Positions 7,593-16,219 of a DNA stretch of 64,000 bases are shown in pieces (position 1 is the stretch's first letter; each line of letters begins with the position of its first letter). The notes under the pieces were generated by a model. The model saw only the letters and a program-made list of their open reading frames with translations, was not told the DNA's origin and did no database searches. Origin of the DNA: Candidatus Azophilus lithoversatilis (lineage in GTDB: Bacteria > Pseudomonadota > Gammaproteobacteria > Pseudomonadales > Azotimanducaceae). Location of the stretch: the NCBI GenBank assembly GCA_028278675.1, contig JAQAJJ010000002.1, positions 62,001-126,000 on the forward strand, read 5' to 3'. Made by a program: the position numbers and the translations under genes.

Positions 7593-8951
7593 TCAGAGGT
7601 GTTGTCGGGCGCGCAGGTGCAGGTCGCAGGCGCGGCACACGCCGTCGCCTCGGTCGCCGCCGGTTCCCGGCAACTCGAAGAGCCCGCCGCACTGCCGGCA
7701 CCTGCTCTGGCGGGGATCGGCGGCGTCGAACCGGCCGCCGCGCCGCGCACCGGCATCCGCGAGCGACCTCGGCGGCAGCCCCGTCAGGTCGCCGCGCACC
7801 AGCGCCGCGAGGCCCCGCTGCCGCGACCACGCCACGCGCCACTCGCCCAACTTGCCGAAGAAGTCGCGCAGGCGCTCCTCGATCTTCCCGCGGTGCGGGT
7901 CGTCGGCCAGTTCCTCGGCGACGAACCTGGCGATCGTCACGCGCTCCTTGCCGTTCCGGGCGGCACGCTCCGGGGCTGCGCCGCCTCCCTTGCCGCCCCG
8001 TTTGCGGCCGCTCTGCCCGGCCCCCGAGTCCCGGCCGCCGCCGTCGTTCCGGCGCTCCGGGCCACTGGTTCGGTTTTCGACACTACCGGATTCCGCCTCC
8101 GGTTCCCGCGGTCCGGACTTGCCGGAGGAGGTCGCCTCGCCCGAGGCCTTCGACGGCTGGTCTTCCGCTCCGGAGTCTGCGCCGCCGCTGTTCGTTCCGC
8201 CCTCGCGAACCGAGCCGCGCTGTCCGGCGCGGCGCGGACCCGCCTGCCGTTCCGCCGCCCGGCGCCGGCCGCGCACCAGCTTCGCCACCGGCGTGTCGAA
8301 TTCCTCGCCGACCAGCAGCCCGCCCCAGAACGACTCGCCCAGATACCATGCGGTGCGCGGCGCGCCGTCCACCGGCACCAGCAGCCCGTGCCGCATCAGC
8401 GACGCCACCGCCGCTGCGAACGACGCGTTCGTCTTGACGCGCGCCATCGCCATCAGCCCCGCCCGCGTCTCCCAGCACACGAACGCTCCCGTCACACAGA
8501 ACATCGACACCGCCGCCGGCAGCGCCGCCTCGATGGCCGTCAGTTCGAGCGAAACCGCCAGCTCCGCGCAGCGGTTCCAGCGCAGCTCGTGCGTGATCTC
8601 CCGGTCCCGGACCTCGGACAGCCGCCGAACTGCCACGGCCTCCCGCCGCTTGCCGCGGCCGCCGCTGCCGCGCTTCGTCTTCGGCCTGTCCAGGGCCCCG
8701 ACCAGTTCGCGCGTTCGTTCCCGCGCCGGTTCCTCGCCACAGCCCTCCTCGGCGGCGATCGCGCCGCACACCGCGTCCTCGAGCGCCTGACGCGCCGCGT
8801 CCACGTCGGCCGCCGCGTTGAACGACAGTTCCGTCCGTCCGGCCAAGTGGCCGCGCTCGCGCGTCACCACCGCGACCTCCGTCCACCGCGCCACGTACTG
8901 CGTCGGCGTGCGCACCTCGCGCGCGGCGCACCGCGCCACGACGTCGGCCAT
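7593..8951 (-). CDS. Unknown protein with wHTH-like region and C-terminal zinc ribbon
   Basis: About 452 residues if started at MADVVARCAA (8951); the ORF track begins 44 codons further upstream at 9083 in low-complexity sequence. Residues about 100-260 (AELAVSLELTAIEAALPAAVSMF..ASLMRHGLLVPVDGAPRTAWYLGE) look like a winged-helix DNA-binding region. Residues about 265-360 are a Gly/Ser/Glu/Arg-rich, probably disordered linker. The C-terminus carries a Cys4 zinc ribbon, CRQCGG..CRACD. The gene is immediately inside the island next to the ssrA end and converges on the dead integrase, so an island maintenance, replication or regulatory role is plausible. I do not recognise the family. Confidence 0.6.
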   Translation of the reverse strand: MADVVARCAAREVRTPTQYVARWTEVAVVTRERGHLAGRTELSFNAAADVDAARQALEDAVCGAIAAEEGCGEEPARERTRELVGALDRPKTKRGSGGRGKRREAVAVRRLSEVRDREITHELRWNRCAELAVSLELTAIEAALPAAVSMFCVTGAFVCWETRAGLMAMARVKTNASFAAAVASLMRHGLLVPVDGAPRTAWYLGESFWGGLLVGEEFDTPVAKLVRGRRRAAERQAGPRRAGQRGSVREGGTNSGGADSGAEDQPSKASGEATSSGKSGPREPEAESGSVENRTSGPERRNDGGGRDSGAGQSGRKRGGKGGGAAPERAARNGKERVTIARFVAEELADDPHRGKIEERLRDFFGKLGEWRVAWSRQRGLAALVRGDLTGLPPRSLADAGARRGGRFDAADPRQSRCRQCGGLFELPGTGGDRGDGVCRACDLHLRARQHL

Positions 8952-9245
8952 GGGCGCCGCATCCACCCGGGCGCAGCGGCCCGGGGGACATCTGCGCGTC
9001 GGGTCTTCGGTGTTCGGCAACGTGCCCGACGATGCGGGCGCTACGGGGTCGTGCGGGCGGGGAAGGGGGAGGGTCTCCGGCATGGCCAGTCGTGCTCCGA
9101 AACGGGACTGGCCCTTCCATATACACGGATTCCGGGGGCATGCAACCAGTGCGGGGGGGTATCCGTAGCCAAAGTTACCATGTGGGAGTCCATACCAATG
9201 CTGAAATGTTTAAAACATCAATTAAAACAATCTGCTACAAAAGTT

Positions 9246-9290
9246 TGGTGGAGGCGGCGGGAGTCGAACCCGCGTCCGTGGGTTCGCCGC
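9246..9290 (-). other. Probable island attachment site in ssrA 3' end
   Basis: The 3' end of tmRNA is a well-known target of tyrosine integrases. Here accessory DNA with integrase and IS debris starts right after the CCA, and the sequence at 9180-9245 is noticeably AT-richer than either side. The matching direct repeat would lie left of the window; I see no second copy inside it. Confidence 0.4.
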
Positions 9291-9603
9291 AATCGGCTCT
9301 ACATGCTTAGGGTCCGTCTATTGCTTTAACCGCAAGCGGCCCGGCGGTCAGGGCGCTGTTGGCGAGCCCGGAAAAGTTTGACGCTGCCGCCCCCAGGCGT
9401 GGGCGAGAGCGCGATCCTGCTGTCTTTGCCGCCGATTTCACCCCGCAGGCGAGGGATCATCAGCGTTAGCGGGGTTTTAGGCCGCTAGTGCGTAGTTGTC
9501 GTCGTTGGCAACTATGGGTTTGCAGCGATTGTTTAGCGAGAGCCGCTACTCTCTCGGCATGCACCTTTTGCTTTGATACCGACGTCGAGACCGTATCGCC
9601 CCC
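9246..9603 (-). ncRNA. ssrA: tmRNA (ssrA)
   Basis: The minus-strand transcript starts GGGGGCGAUACGGUCUCGAC and ends with GGTTCGACTCCCGCCGCCTCCACCA. The 5' GGGGGCG pairs with the 3' CGCCTCC (one G.U), and the T-arm GGTTCGACTCC is canonical. The mRNA-like part encodes the tag ANDDNYALAA followed by TAA (9477-9509), the same tag as in Pseudomonas. It rescues stalled ribosomes with SmpB and marks the released peptides for proteolysis. Encoded 3' CCA is present. The island of region 1 begins directly at its 3' end. Confidence 0.97.
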
Positions 9604-9779
9604 AATGGACTTGATTGAACGGAGGCGAAGTTTAGCACGGTGCCGCAATCCGCTACCATCGGGGCATGATGCGGCCGTGGAGCAAGGTTGAGCAGGGATT
9701 TCGGGTCCGTGAGGGTTCCGTCGTTCCAATGAGCGGACCGCAACCCGTTGCTGTGGAGGTGGTTTCGGCGAGCCAGATC

Positions 9780-9860
9780 GAGGGCGGGACGCTGCGCGAA
9801 CCGTTGGTTCGCTTGGTGGTTTCGCTGGCGCGAAACGCCTGTTCGATTGGCGGGCCTCCG
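9780..9860. repeat. Intergenic palindromic (REP-like) element
   Basis: It contains GCGAACCGTTGGTTCGC followed by GTTTCGCTGGCGCGAAAC and GCCTGTTCGATTGGCGG. The same modules recur at 31470-31530 and, in part, at 13234-13500, 19229-19265, 40660-40700 and 57781-57830. In this gap of about 390 bases between ssrA and the Sel1 gene I see nothing else apart from the unresolved promoters. Confidence 0.75.
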
Positions 9861-9995
9861 CGGAGCGGGGGCACGACGAGCCGAACGTTCGCGCCCTCGC
9901 ATCTTTCCGGCGGGGGGGCGCACCACCCTCGAAATACAGAGAAGCGGAAGCCGCCCCCTGCTCGTCAGCGCAGCCGACGCGCCAAAATTCTTCAC

Positions 9996-11297
9996 GTGGC
10001 CACCGCCCTCGCCCTGTGCCTGACCTCGCTCGCCCACGGCGCTGCTTTCGATCCCCGCGCCTTCGTCAGCCGGGCCGTCGAGTTGATCGAACAGGGGCAG
10101 TTCGCCTTTGCCCGCGCCTGGCTCGACCCGGCGGTGGTGGCCCATCGGTTGCACCCGCGTGAACGCTCGCACGCCTATTACCTGCGCGGCTACAGCTTCC
10201 AGGCCGAGGGCCTGCACGTTTCCGCCGCCCAGGACTACGCCCGCGCCCTGGAGTTTGACGCCGGGAACCCGGCGGCGCTGGTCGCTAGGGGCAGCCTGCA
10301 CTTTCACGGCGACGGGGTGCGCAGCGACAAGGGTCTGGCCTTCGGCTTTTTTGCGCGGGCGGCAGCCGTGGGGCATGCCGGCGGCGAATTCCACTTGGGC
10401 TACGCCTATCTCACTGGCGCGGGGCCGGCCCATGACCTTGATGAGGCCCGCATCTGGCTGGAGCGGGCGGCGGAGCAGGGCCATGAGGCGGCGATGGTGC
10501 AGCTTGCCGCCAGCTACCGGACGGCGTTCACCGACCAGCCGGACCCCGAACAGGCCAAGCATTGGTACGAACAGGCAGTGGACGCCGGCAGCGCTGAAGC
10601 ACCCGTGGCCTTGGGCTACATGGCCCGCAGCGGCGAACTGGAAGGCATCTCTGCGGCCGAGGCCGTGGCCTACTTCAAGCAAGGCGCCGAGCGGGGCTCC
10701 GGCAACGGCATGGCCAACCTGGCCCACGCCTATCTGGTCGGCAACGGCCTCGATCAAGACTTCGACGCAGCACGGAACTGGTTCGCCCGCGCCGCCGCCT
10801 TGCTGGCACCGGGCAGCTTCGTCGGCCTGGGGCACATCCACGAGGCGGGCTTGGGCGTGGCTCAGGACATCGGCGAGGCGATGGCTTGGTATCGGCGCGG
10901 TGCGGAGGCGGGCTTTAGCCGCCCGACCCTTCGCTTGGTGCGCCTGCTGCTGGCGCAAGGCCAGGAGGACGAGGCTTCGGATTGGCTGGAACGGGTGCTC
11001 GCCGCAGGCACCGCCGAGGCGCTCAACGGCTACGCTTGGCTGCGCGCCACTTCCAGCGCCGCCGGTGTGCGCAACGGCGAATTGGCGCTCGCCCAAGCCC
11101 AACAGGCGGTGGCCTTGGAGCAAAATGCGGCCTATCTGGACACCTTGGCCGCTGCCTATGCGGAACTCGGGCAGTTCGACGAGGCGCTGGCCACCCAGCG
11201 CGAGGCGCTGGCCTTAGCCGCTGGCGACGAAGCCTTGGTCCAGGAATTGAATCGTCACTTGGGCGCATATGCGCAAGGCCGACCTTGGCGGGAATGA
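9996..11297 (+). CDS. Exported Sel1/TPR-repeat protein
   Basis: The track ORF opens at 9666, but its first 110 codons cross a REP element and are low-complexity, so a start near GTG 9996 is likelier. That gives a signal peptide VATALALCLTSLAHGA and a mature domain beginning AFDPRAFV. The body has one TPR-like unit (HAYYLRGYSFQAEGLHVSA), then a run of Sel1-like repeats with the usual A-x-x-x-Y-x-x-G-x-G pattern (LGYAYLTGAGPAHDLDEARIWLERAA; LAHAYLVGNGLDQDFDAARNWF; LGHIHEAGLGVAQDIGEAMAWY), and TPRs at the C-terminus. Such proteins are periplasmic scaffolds for protein-protein contacts; the partner is unknown. The exact start is uncertain because no ribosome site is clear. Confidence 0.75.
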   Translation: MATALALCLTSLAHGAAFDPRAFVSRAVELIEQGQFAFARAWLDPAVVAHRLHPRERSHAYYLRGYSFQAEGLHVSAAQDYARALEFDAGNPAALVARGSLHFHGDGVRSDKGLAFGFFARAAAVGHAGGEFHLGYAYLTGAGPAHDLDEARIWLERAAEQGHEAAMVQLAASYRTAFTDQPDPEQAKHWYEQAVDAGSAEAPVALGYMARSGELEGISAAEAVAYFKQGAERGSGNGMANLAHAYLVGNGLDQDFDAARNWFARAAALLAPGSFVGLGHIHEAGLGVAQDIGEAMAWYRRGAEAGFSRPTLRLVRLLLAQGQEDEASDWLERVLAAGTAEALNGYAWLRATSSAAGVRNGELALAQAQQAVALEQNAAYLDTLAAAYAELGQFDEALATQREALALAAGDEALVQELNRHLGAYAQGRPWRE

Positions 11298-11307
11298 GGT
11301 TTGCACG

Positions 11308-11727
11308 ATGAAATGGCTGACCATCGCAATCGGCATCTTGGTGGGCATTCCGCTGGCCTACCTCGCTGTCATGTATGCGGCCAGCGAGCTCAGTGGTGAG
11401 GTGGTGGTGCTGCACCGAACCGCCGAAGACGGCTCAATCGATCGGGTGCGGGTCTGGATCGTGGGGAACCGCACGGGAACTTGGATCGAGCATGGCAGCC
11501 CGGATGCCGCTTGGATCGCCCGCTTGGCCGAAGACCCGGTGATCACCGTCGAACGCGGCGGCGAGCCCCGGCAATACCATGCGACAGTCGACCCGGCGGC
11601 GCACACGCTCTATCACCGGCTGCGGGCGGAGGACTACGAATTGGCCGACCAAATCGTGGCCATGTCGCAGGGCGGCACCGAGGCCTGCGACGCAACGCCG
11701 GTGCGGTTGGACCCCGCCCTCGATTGA
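11308..11727 (+). CDS. Membrane-anchored DUF385/deazaflavin-type nitroreductase-like protein
   Basis: 139 residues starting MKWLTIAIG at ATG 11308, eleven bases after the Sel1 gene stop. A single N-terminal membrane segment (IAIGILVGIPLAYLAVMYA) precedes a small beta-barrel-type domain: VVVLHRTAEDGSIDRVRVWIV..AWIARLAEDPVITVERGG. That layout resembles the split-barrel deazaflavin-dependent nitroreductase/DUF385 family, where the segment 'LANPxVTV' is typical. The cofactor cannot be read from sequence. It is probably cotranscribed with the upstream Sel1 gene. Confidence 0.6.
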   Translation: MKWLTIAIGILVGIPLAYLAVMYAASELSGEVVVLHRTAEDGSIDRVRVWIVGNRTGTWIEHGSPDAAWIARLAEDPVITVERGGEPRQYHATVDPAAHTLYHRLRAEDYELADQIVAMSQGGTEACDATPVRLDPALD

Positions 11728-11824
11728 ATGTTGGAAGCTCCGCGCTTGTGCGCCAGGTGCTGTTTTTGGTACAAGACCGCAGCACCATGAAGTTGCGGCC
11801 TGTGCCGCCCTTGGCTGAATTGCA

Positions 11825-12076
11825 ATGAGCATCGATCAAAAGCGCACGGAAACACTCTTTGACCTGATCTGCGAGCTAGCCGCGTCAGGCCAGGCGGAAT
11901 TTCGCCCCGGCGACCTCTGCACCATTCTGCGGGACCGCAACCAGCCCATGGGCGCGTGGATGGTGCGCCGTGAATTCTCCAAGCTGGAGGTCGAAGGGCT
12001 GATCACCTTCGATCCGGCGAGCGGGGCATGGCGCCGTACCGGCCAAGCGGCCAAACCCGCCTCCGACGCGGCCTGA
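11825..12076 (+). CDS. Small winged-helix-like conserved protein
   Basis: 83 residues ([21 protein letters not shown]..). The pattern [35 protein letters not shown] is a winged-helix-like unit with a recognition helix and wing. It sits four bases upstream of xseB in the same direction. It is probably a small DNA-binding or regulatory protein; no named family is recognised. Confidence 0.65.
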   Translation: MSIDQKRTETLFDLICELAASGQAEFRPGDLCTILRDRNQPMGAWMVRREFSKLEVEGLITFDPASGAWRRTGQAAKPASDAA

Positions 12077-12080
12077 ACCG

Positions 12081-12335
12081 ATGGCCGATGCCAGCCAGGA
12101 GGGCGCCGATGCCGAGGTCGATTTTGAAGCCGCCTTGAAGGCGCTTGAAGACCTCGTCAAGCAGATGGAATCCGGCGAACTCGGCCTCGAAGCCTCCCTG
12201 GTCGCCTTTGAGCAGGGTGTTGCGCTCACCCGGCAGTGCCAAGCCGCGCTCAAGCAGGCGGAATTGCGTGTGCGCACCCTTACCGAAAACAGCGAATTTG
12301 AAGACTTGGATCTCGGATCGTTGAATGACGGCTGA
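12081..12335 (+). CDS. xseB: Exodeoxyribonuclease VII small subunit
   Basis: 84 residues with the family signature [41 protein letters not shown]. XseB forms coiled-coil arms on the XseA nuclease and is needed for single-strand-specific DNA degradation. Its stop overlaps the ispA start (ATGACGGCTGA), the usual gammaproteobacterial xseB-ispA coupling. xseA is not in the window. Confidence 0.95.
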   Translation: MADASQEGADAEVDFEAALKALEDLVKQMESGELGLEASLVAFEQGVALTRQCQAALKQAELRVRTLTENSEFEDLDLGSLNDG

Positions 12336-13200
12336 GCCGGATGCCGTCCGGGCCGCAATAGAAGAGGCGCTGACGGGTTATCTGCCGAGCCGTTCCCCCA
12401 TTGCCCAGCCGCTGGTGGACGCCATGCGCTACGCGGCCTTGGGCGGCGGCAAGCGCTTGCGGCCCATGCTCACCTGCGCGTCTTGCGTGGCCTTCGGCGG
12501 CCGCGTGAAGGATGCGCTGCCGCCCGCCTGCGCCGTCGAGCTGATTCACGCCTACTCCTTGGTGCATGACGATCTGCCGGCCATGGATGACGATGCGCTG
12601 CGCCGGGGCCGGCCGAGTTGCCACGCCGCCTACGGCGAAGCGGTGGCCATTCTCGTGGGCGACGCACTGCAAAGCCTGGCCTTCGAGGTGCTCGCTGGCG
12701 CGCCGGCGCGAAGCGCCGCCGACCGGGCCGCGGCGGTCAGCCTATTGGCGAAGGCCGTTGGTTGGCAGGGGATGGCCGGCGGGCAAGCCTTCGACATGGC
12801 CAGCGAAGGCCAGCGACTGGGTTTGGCCGAGCTCAAGGCCCTGCACGCCGCCAAGACCGGGGCGCTGATTAGCGCCGCGGTGCAGATCGGCGCCCTGTTC
12901 GGGAGTGCCAGCGAGGCGCAGTTGGCGGTGGCAAAGGACTTCGGCGACCGCATCGGGCTGGGCTTTCAGATCATTGACGACGTTCTGGACGTCGCCAGCG
13001 ACACCGCCACCCTCGGCAAGCTGGCCGGTTCCGACCAACAAGCGGACAAATCCACGTTCGTCACCCTCATGAGTTTGGATGAGGCGCGCCGGGAAGCGCG
13101 GGTTTTGAGCGAGGAAGCCACTGGCCTGTTACGCCGAGAAGGTTTGCAAGACACCTTGCTGGCCGAACTGGGGCGGCAGGCGGTCGACCGCATCAAGTGA
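12325..13200 (+). CDS. ispA: (2E,6E)-farnesyl diphosphate synthase
   Basis: 291-residue trans-prenyltransferase. The first Asp-rich motif is [11 protein letters not shown] (about residue 86), GGGKRLRP lies near 50, and the second Asp-rich motif is [10 protein letters not shown]. It condenses IPP with DMAPP and GPP to farnesyl diphosphate for quinones and undecaprenyl carriers. It overlaps xseB by 11 bases. The dxs gene that commonly follows is not here; repeats and an esterase follow instead. Confidence 0.95.
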   Translation: MTAEPDAVRAAIEEALTGYLPSRSPIAQPLVDAMRYAALGGGKRLRPMLTCASCVAFGGRVKDALPPACAVELIHAYSLVHDDLPAMDDDALRRGRPSCHAAYGEAVAILVGDALQSLAFEVLAGAPARSAADRAAAVSLLAKAVGWQGMAGGQAFDMASEGQRLGLAELKALHAAKTGALISAAVQIGALFGSASEAQLAVAKDFGDRIGLGFQIIDDVLDVASDTATLGKLAGSDQQADKSTFVTLMSLDEARREARVLSEEATGLLRREGLQDTLLAELGRQAVDRIK

Positions 13201-13233
13201 AACACGCTGCGCCGGGCCGGTTCCTTGGACCGA

Positions 13234-13500
13234 GCGTCCCGCCCTCGATTGGGCAAGGAGTTTCGCGGCAGCGAAACTCCAATGCGACCGTATGGCCGCG
13301 CGGCGTCCCGCCCTCGATTGGGCAAGGAGTTTCGCGGCAGCGAAACTCCAATGCGACCGAATGGTCGCGCGGCGTCCCGCCCTCGATTGGGCAAGGAGTT
13401 TCGCGGCAGCGAAACTGCAATGCGACCGTATGGGGCAAGGAGTTTCGCGGTAGCGAAACTACAATGCGACCGTATGGTCGCGCGGCGCCCGCCCTCAGTT
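13234..13500. repeat. 69-bp tandem repeat array built on a palindromic core
   Basis: The unit begins GCGTCCCGCCCTCGATTGGG and contains GAGTTTCGCGGCAGCGAAACT then AATGCGACCG. Unit starts at 13234, 13303 and 13372 give an exact 69-base period, followed by a shortened fourth copy from about 13432 that lacks the GCGTCCC segment. Since 69 is divisible by three, open frames appear on both strands (13225-13503, 13193-13438); these are artefacts. Copies are contiguous with no unique spacers, so it is not a CRISPR. Confidence 0.95.
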
Positions 13501-13553
13501 TGAATCGGGCGAGACTTTACCCAACGAAATCACAAACAATCCGAGAGGCGATC

Positions 13554-14387
13554 ATGGCGACGGCAATCATTGAAAATTCCCAAGTTCACCGGCTTCATTC
13601 GGAGGTCGTGGGCGACGACTTTGAAATCAGCCTGTTGCCGCCGTTGGTGATGCCGGAGGAGCCGCTGCCGGTGATCTATTTCACGGACGCCAACAACGGC
13701 TTCGGGATGGCGGCGGACATCGTAGGCGGATTGACGCTGGGCGGCGAAATCCCGCCGTGCCTGCTGGTCGGCGTCGGCTATCCCATCGGGCGCGATTTTC
13801 AGCAGTTCATTCGCTTGCGCACGCGGGACTTCTCCCCGTCGAAAGACCCCTACCAAGCTGGGCAGATGGCGCTGGTGGCCGGCAGTGAGGTTCCCTGCGG
13901 CGGTGCGCCGCGCTTTCTGGAGTTCCTGACCACGGAGTTGCGGGACTGGGTGGGGTCAAGGTTCCGGGTGTCGGACGACGCCACCTACGTTGGGGACTCC
14001 ATGGGCGGGCTGTTTGGCACCTACACGCTGCTGAACAAGCCGGCATCCTTCAACCGCTACGTCATCGGCAGCCCGTGGCTGTGCTGGGACCATCCGCTGA
14101 GCTTTGACTTCGAGCGGCGCTACGCCGAAGCCCACGACGACCTGGCGGCCACCGTGTATCTGGCCGCGGGCGATGAGGAGCACATGCTCTACCCCGGCTT
14201 GCCGGAACCGCTCGTGCCGATCTTCAAGACCGCCAACACCGCCGACTACACGCAGCAAATGTCGGATCGGCTCACGGGCCGCAACTACCCCAGCCTCAAG
14301 CTGACCACCCGCGTTCTGGCGGAGGAAACCCACTTCACCATCATCTCGGGCTTAGCGGCGAAGGGCTTGCGGACGGTGTTCAACTAG
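13554..14387 (+). CDS. Putative esterase (alpha/beta hydrolase, PF00756-like)
   Basis: 277 residues starting MATAIIENS at ATG 13554, behind GAGAGG; the track start at 13197 lies inside the repeat array. The nucleophile elbow is GDSMGG, and the fold follows PVIYFTDANNGF..PCLLVGVGYP..HFTIISG with a C-terminal His, as in esterase-D/IroE-like enzymes that act on acyl esters or siderophore esters. No signal peptide is seen. It is convergent with pgpA, overlapping by 8 bases. The substrate is unknown. Confidence 0.8.
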   Translation: MATAIIENSQVHRLHSEVVGDDFEISLLPPLVMPEEPLPVIYFTDANNGFGMAADIVGGLTLGGEIPPCLLVGVGYPIGRDFQQFIRLRTRDFSPSKDPYQAGQMALVAGSEVPCGGAPRFLEFLTTELRDWVGSRFRVSDDATYVGDSMGGLFGTYTLLNKPASFNRYVIGSPWLCWDHPLSFDFERRYAEAHDDLAATVYLAAGDEEHMLYPGLPEPLVPIFKTANTADYTQQMSDRLTGRNYPSLKLTTRVLAEETHFTIISGLAAKGLRTVFN

Positions 14388-14886
14388 CTCCCTGTCCCAC
14401 CAGCAACCAAGCACCGTAACCCACCAGCCCGGCCATGGCGCCTGCGGCCACGTCGTCGATCATCACGCCGAAACCGCCCTTGAAGCGCCGTTCCAGCGCG
14501 CCAACGGGGAAGGGCTTGAGGACGTCGAAGATGCGAAAGAGCACAAAGCCCACAAACAGCCAAAAAGCCTGCCGGGGCAGCGCCGCCAAGGCAATCCAGA
14601 CGCCGATGAATTCGTCCACCACCACTTCGGATGGGTCGTTCTGCCCGTAGCGCCGGCAAACCTGCGCCGAAGCCAGCCAGCCGACGAGGAAGCCAATGAC
14701 GCATACGCCGATTTGCCACATCGGCTGCGGCGGAATCAGCAGCCACAGGGCCAACCCTAAGGCCGAACCCCAGGTGCCCGGGGCTTTGGGAAGCAGGCCG
14801 GTGCCGAACCCACAGGCGATGAACGTCGTCGGGTGCTTCAAGGCGCGCCAGTTCAGATCAACGGAAATGGCGAAACCCCTGCTCAT
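14380..14886 (-). CDS. pgpA: Phosphatidylglycerophosphatase A
   Basis: 168 residues from MSRGFAISV; the track adds seven residues upstream. Family hallmarks are FGTGLLPKAPGTWGS near the N-terminus, VVDEFIGVW in the middle and FRIFDVLKPFP. It dephosphorylates phosphatidylglycerophosphate to phosphatidylglycerol at the inner membrane; three to four hydrophobic helices are visible. It is the last gene of the nrdR-ribD-nusB-thiL-pgpA run and overlaps thiL by about 29 bases. Confidence 0.95.
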   Translation of the reverse strand: MSRGFAISVDLNWRALKHPTTFIACGFGTGLLPKAPGTWGSALGLALWLLIPPQPMWQIGVCVIGFLVGWLASAQVCRRYGQNDPSEVVVDEFIGVWIALAALPRQAFWLFVGFVLFRIFDVLKPFPVGALERRFKGGFGVMIDDVAAGAMAGLVGYGAWLLVGQGAS

Positions 14887-15751
14887 CAGCCGGCTTGCCG
14901 TCCACAAACAAGCCGCCGCCGGCGGCCACTTCGCCGATGACCGCGAAGCGCGCCGTCAAGGGCGGGTGCCGGGTGGTGAAAGCCAGGGCGTAGTCGTCGC
15001 CGCCGGATAGCGCATCGTCAAGCCTGGCGCCCTCGGCCAGGGGAATGGCGGCGCTTTCCAGGTGCAGGCCGACGCCGCTAGCGGCGGCCACATGGCCAAG
15101 GTCGGCCAACAGGCCGTCGGAGAGATCGATGCCGCTGCTGGCGTGGCTGCGCAATTCCGGTGCCAGCGAAAACGGTGGCTGTGGCCGCCAATACGAACGT
15201 TCCAGCGCACTCAGTTGGCCGGGTCGGGAAGCGGCGAGATCGACTTGCCGCAAGGCCGCCGCCGCACCGCCCACCGGGCCGCTCAGGCAGATGGCGTCGC
15301 CGGGCTTCGCCCCGGCGCGCAGCAGCATGGCGCCGGTCGGCACCCAGCCCTGCACGCTCACCGTGATGGCCAACGGACCGGCGGCGAGATTGCCGCCGAC
15401 GATCCGCGCCCCGGCTGCCGCGGCCGCCTCGTCCATGCCCCTGGCCAAGGCCGTCACCCAGTCGGCATTCCCATCCGGCAGGCTGAGCGCCACCAGCGCC
15501 CAGGCTGGGGCCGCCACCATCGCCGCCAGATCAGAGAGGCTCGCCATCAGGCAGCGGTAGCCGATCAGCTCGGCGTCGGCGCCGGCGGGAAAGTGGACAT
15601 CGGCCAAAAAGCTGTCGATCGAACTGGCAATGTCATGGCCCGCCGGTGGCCGGACCACCGCCCCATCGTCGCCCGGCCCCAGCACCAGCCATTGCGGGGC
15701 CTCGCCGCCCAACTGCGCCCCAATGCGTTCGATCAGGGCAAATTCGTCCAT
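14858..15751 (-). CDS. thiL: Thiamine-monophosphate kinase
   Basis: 297 residues starting MDEFALIERIG at 15751, where ATG overlaps the nusB stop (ATGA); the track start at 16126 runs back into nusB. Motifs are VLGPGDDGAVV, SSIDSFLADVHF, AELIGYRCLMASLSDLAAM and SSGIDLSDGLLADLGH. It phosphorylates thiamine phosphate to thiamine diphosphate with ATP. Confidence 0.96.
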   Translation of the reverse strand: MDEFALIERIGAQLGGEAPQWLVLGPGDDGAVVRPPAGHDIASSIDSFLADVHFPAGADAELIGYRCLMASLSDLAAMVAAPAWALVALSLPDGNADWVTALARGMDEAAAAAGARIVGGNLAAGPLAITVSVQGWVPTGAMLLRAGAKPGDAICLSGPVGGAAAALRQVDLAASRPGQLSALERSYWRPQPPFSLAPELRSHASSGIDLSDGLLADLGHVAAASGVGLHLESAAIPLAEGARLDDALSGGDDYALAFTTRHPPLTARFAVIGEVAAGGGLFVDGKPADEQGFRHFR

Positions 15752-16215
15752 CAAGCCCGCGGCCCCATTTCGGTGGGGCGCAGCCGTCCGGCCAGTTTGT
15801 CCAGCACGCCGTTGACGTACTTGTGGCTCGCTTGCGCCCCGAACAGCTTGGCGAGTTCGATGTACTCGTCGATCACCACCCGGGCGGGCACGTCCGGCCG
15901 ATGCCGCAGTTCGCAGGCGCCCAAGCGCAGGATGGCGAGTTCGATGCCGTCGAGGCGCTTCTGGTCCCGGTCGAGCAAGTCGCGGTAGAGTTCGTCGAGT
16001 TGGCTGGGGCTGGCCAGCACCGCGCCGAGCATCGCATCGAAGAAGGGCCGATCGGCCTTGTCCAACGACCCGCTGCCGGTGTACTCCGCGGTCAGCAGCC
16101 TGGCGCTGGTGCGGTTCATCTGCCATTGGTAGAGCGCTTGCACGAGGACGCGGCGGGCTTTGCGTCGCCGCCCCACGTTGACGCCCGGTGCACCTCGTCC
16201 GCCTTGCCCCGCCAT
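15751..16215 (-). CDS. nusB: Transcription antitermination factor NusB
   Basis: 154 residues with RRKARRVLVQALYQWQMN, ILRLGACELRHRPDVPARVVIDEYIELAK and KYVNGVLDKLA, the standard NusB signature. It binds boxA RNA with S10 in rRNA antitermination. It starts four bases after the ribD stop and overlaps thiL. In many relatives ribE, ribBA and ribH lie between ribD and nusB; here they are absent. Confidence 0.96.
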   Translation of the reverse strand: MAGQGGRGAPGVNVGRRRKARRVLVQALYQWQMNRTSARLLTAEYTGSGSLDKADRPFFDAMLGAVLASPSQLDELYRDLLDRDQKRLDGIELAILRLGACELRHRPDVPARVVIDEYIELAKLFGAQASHKYVNGVLDKLAGRLRPTEMGPRA

Positions 16216-16219
16216 CGCC

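Noticed and set aside
9666-9995. N-terminal 110 codons of the track ORF for the Sel1 protein
   Set aside because: They cross a REP-like palindrome found elsewhere in non-coding DNA; a signal peptide begins after 9996.
13193-13503. Repeat array as CRISPR or as a coding repeat protein
   Set aside because: Units are contiguous with no unique spacers and no cas genes; the open frames on both strands come from a 69-base period.
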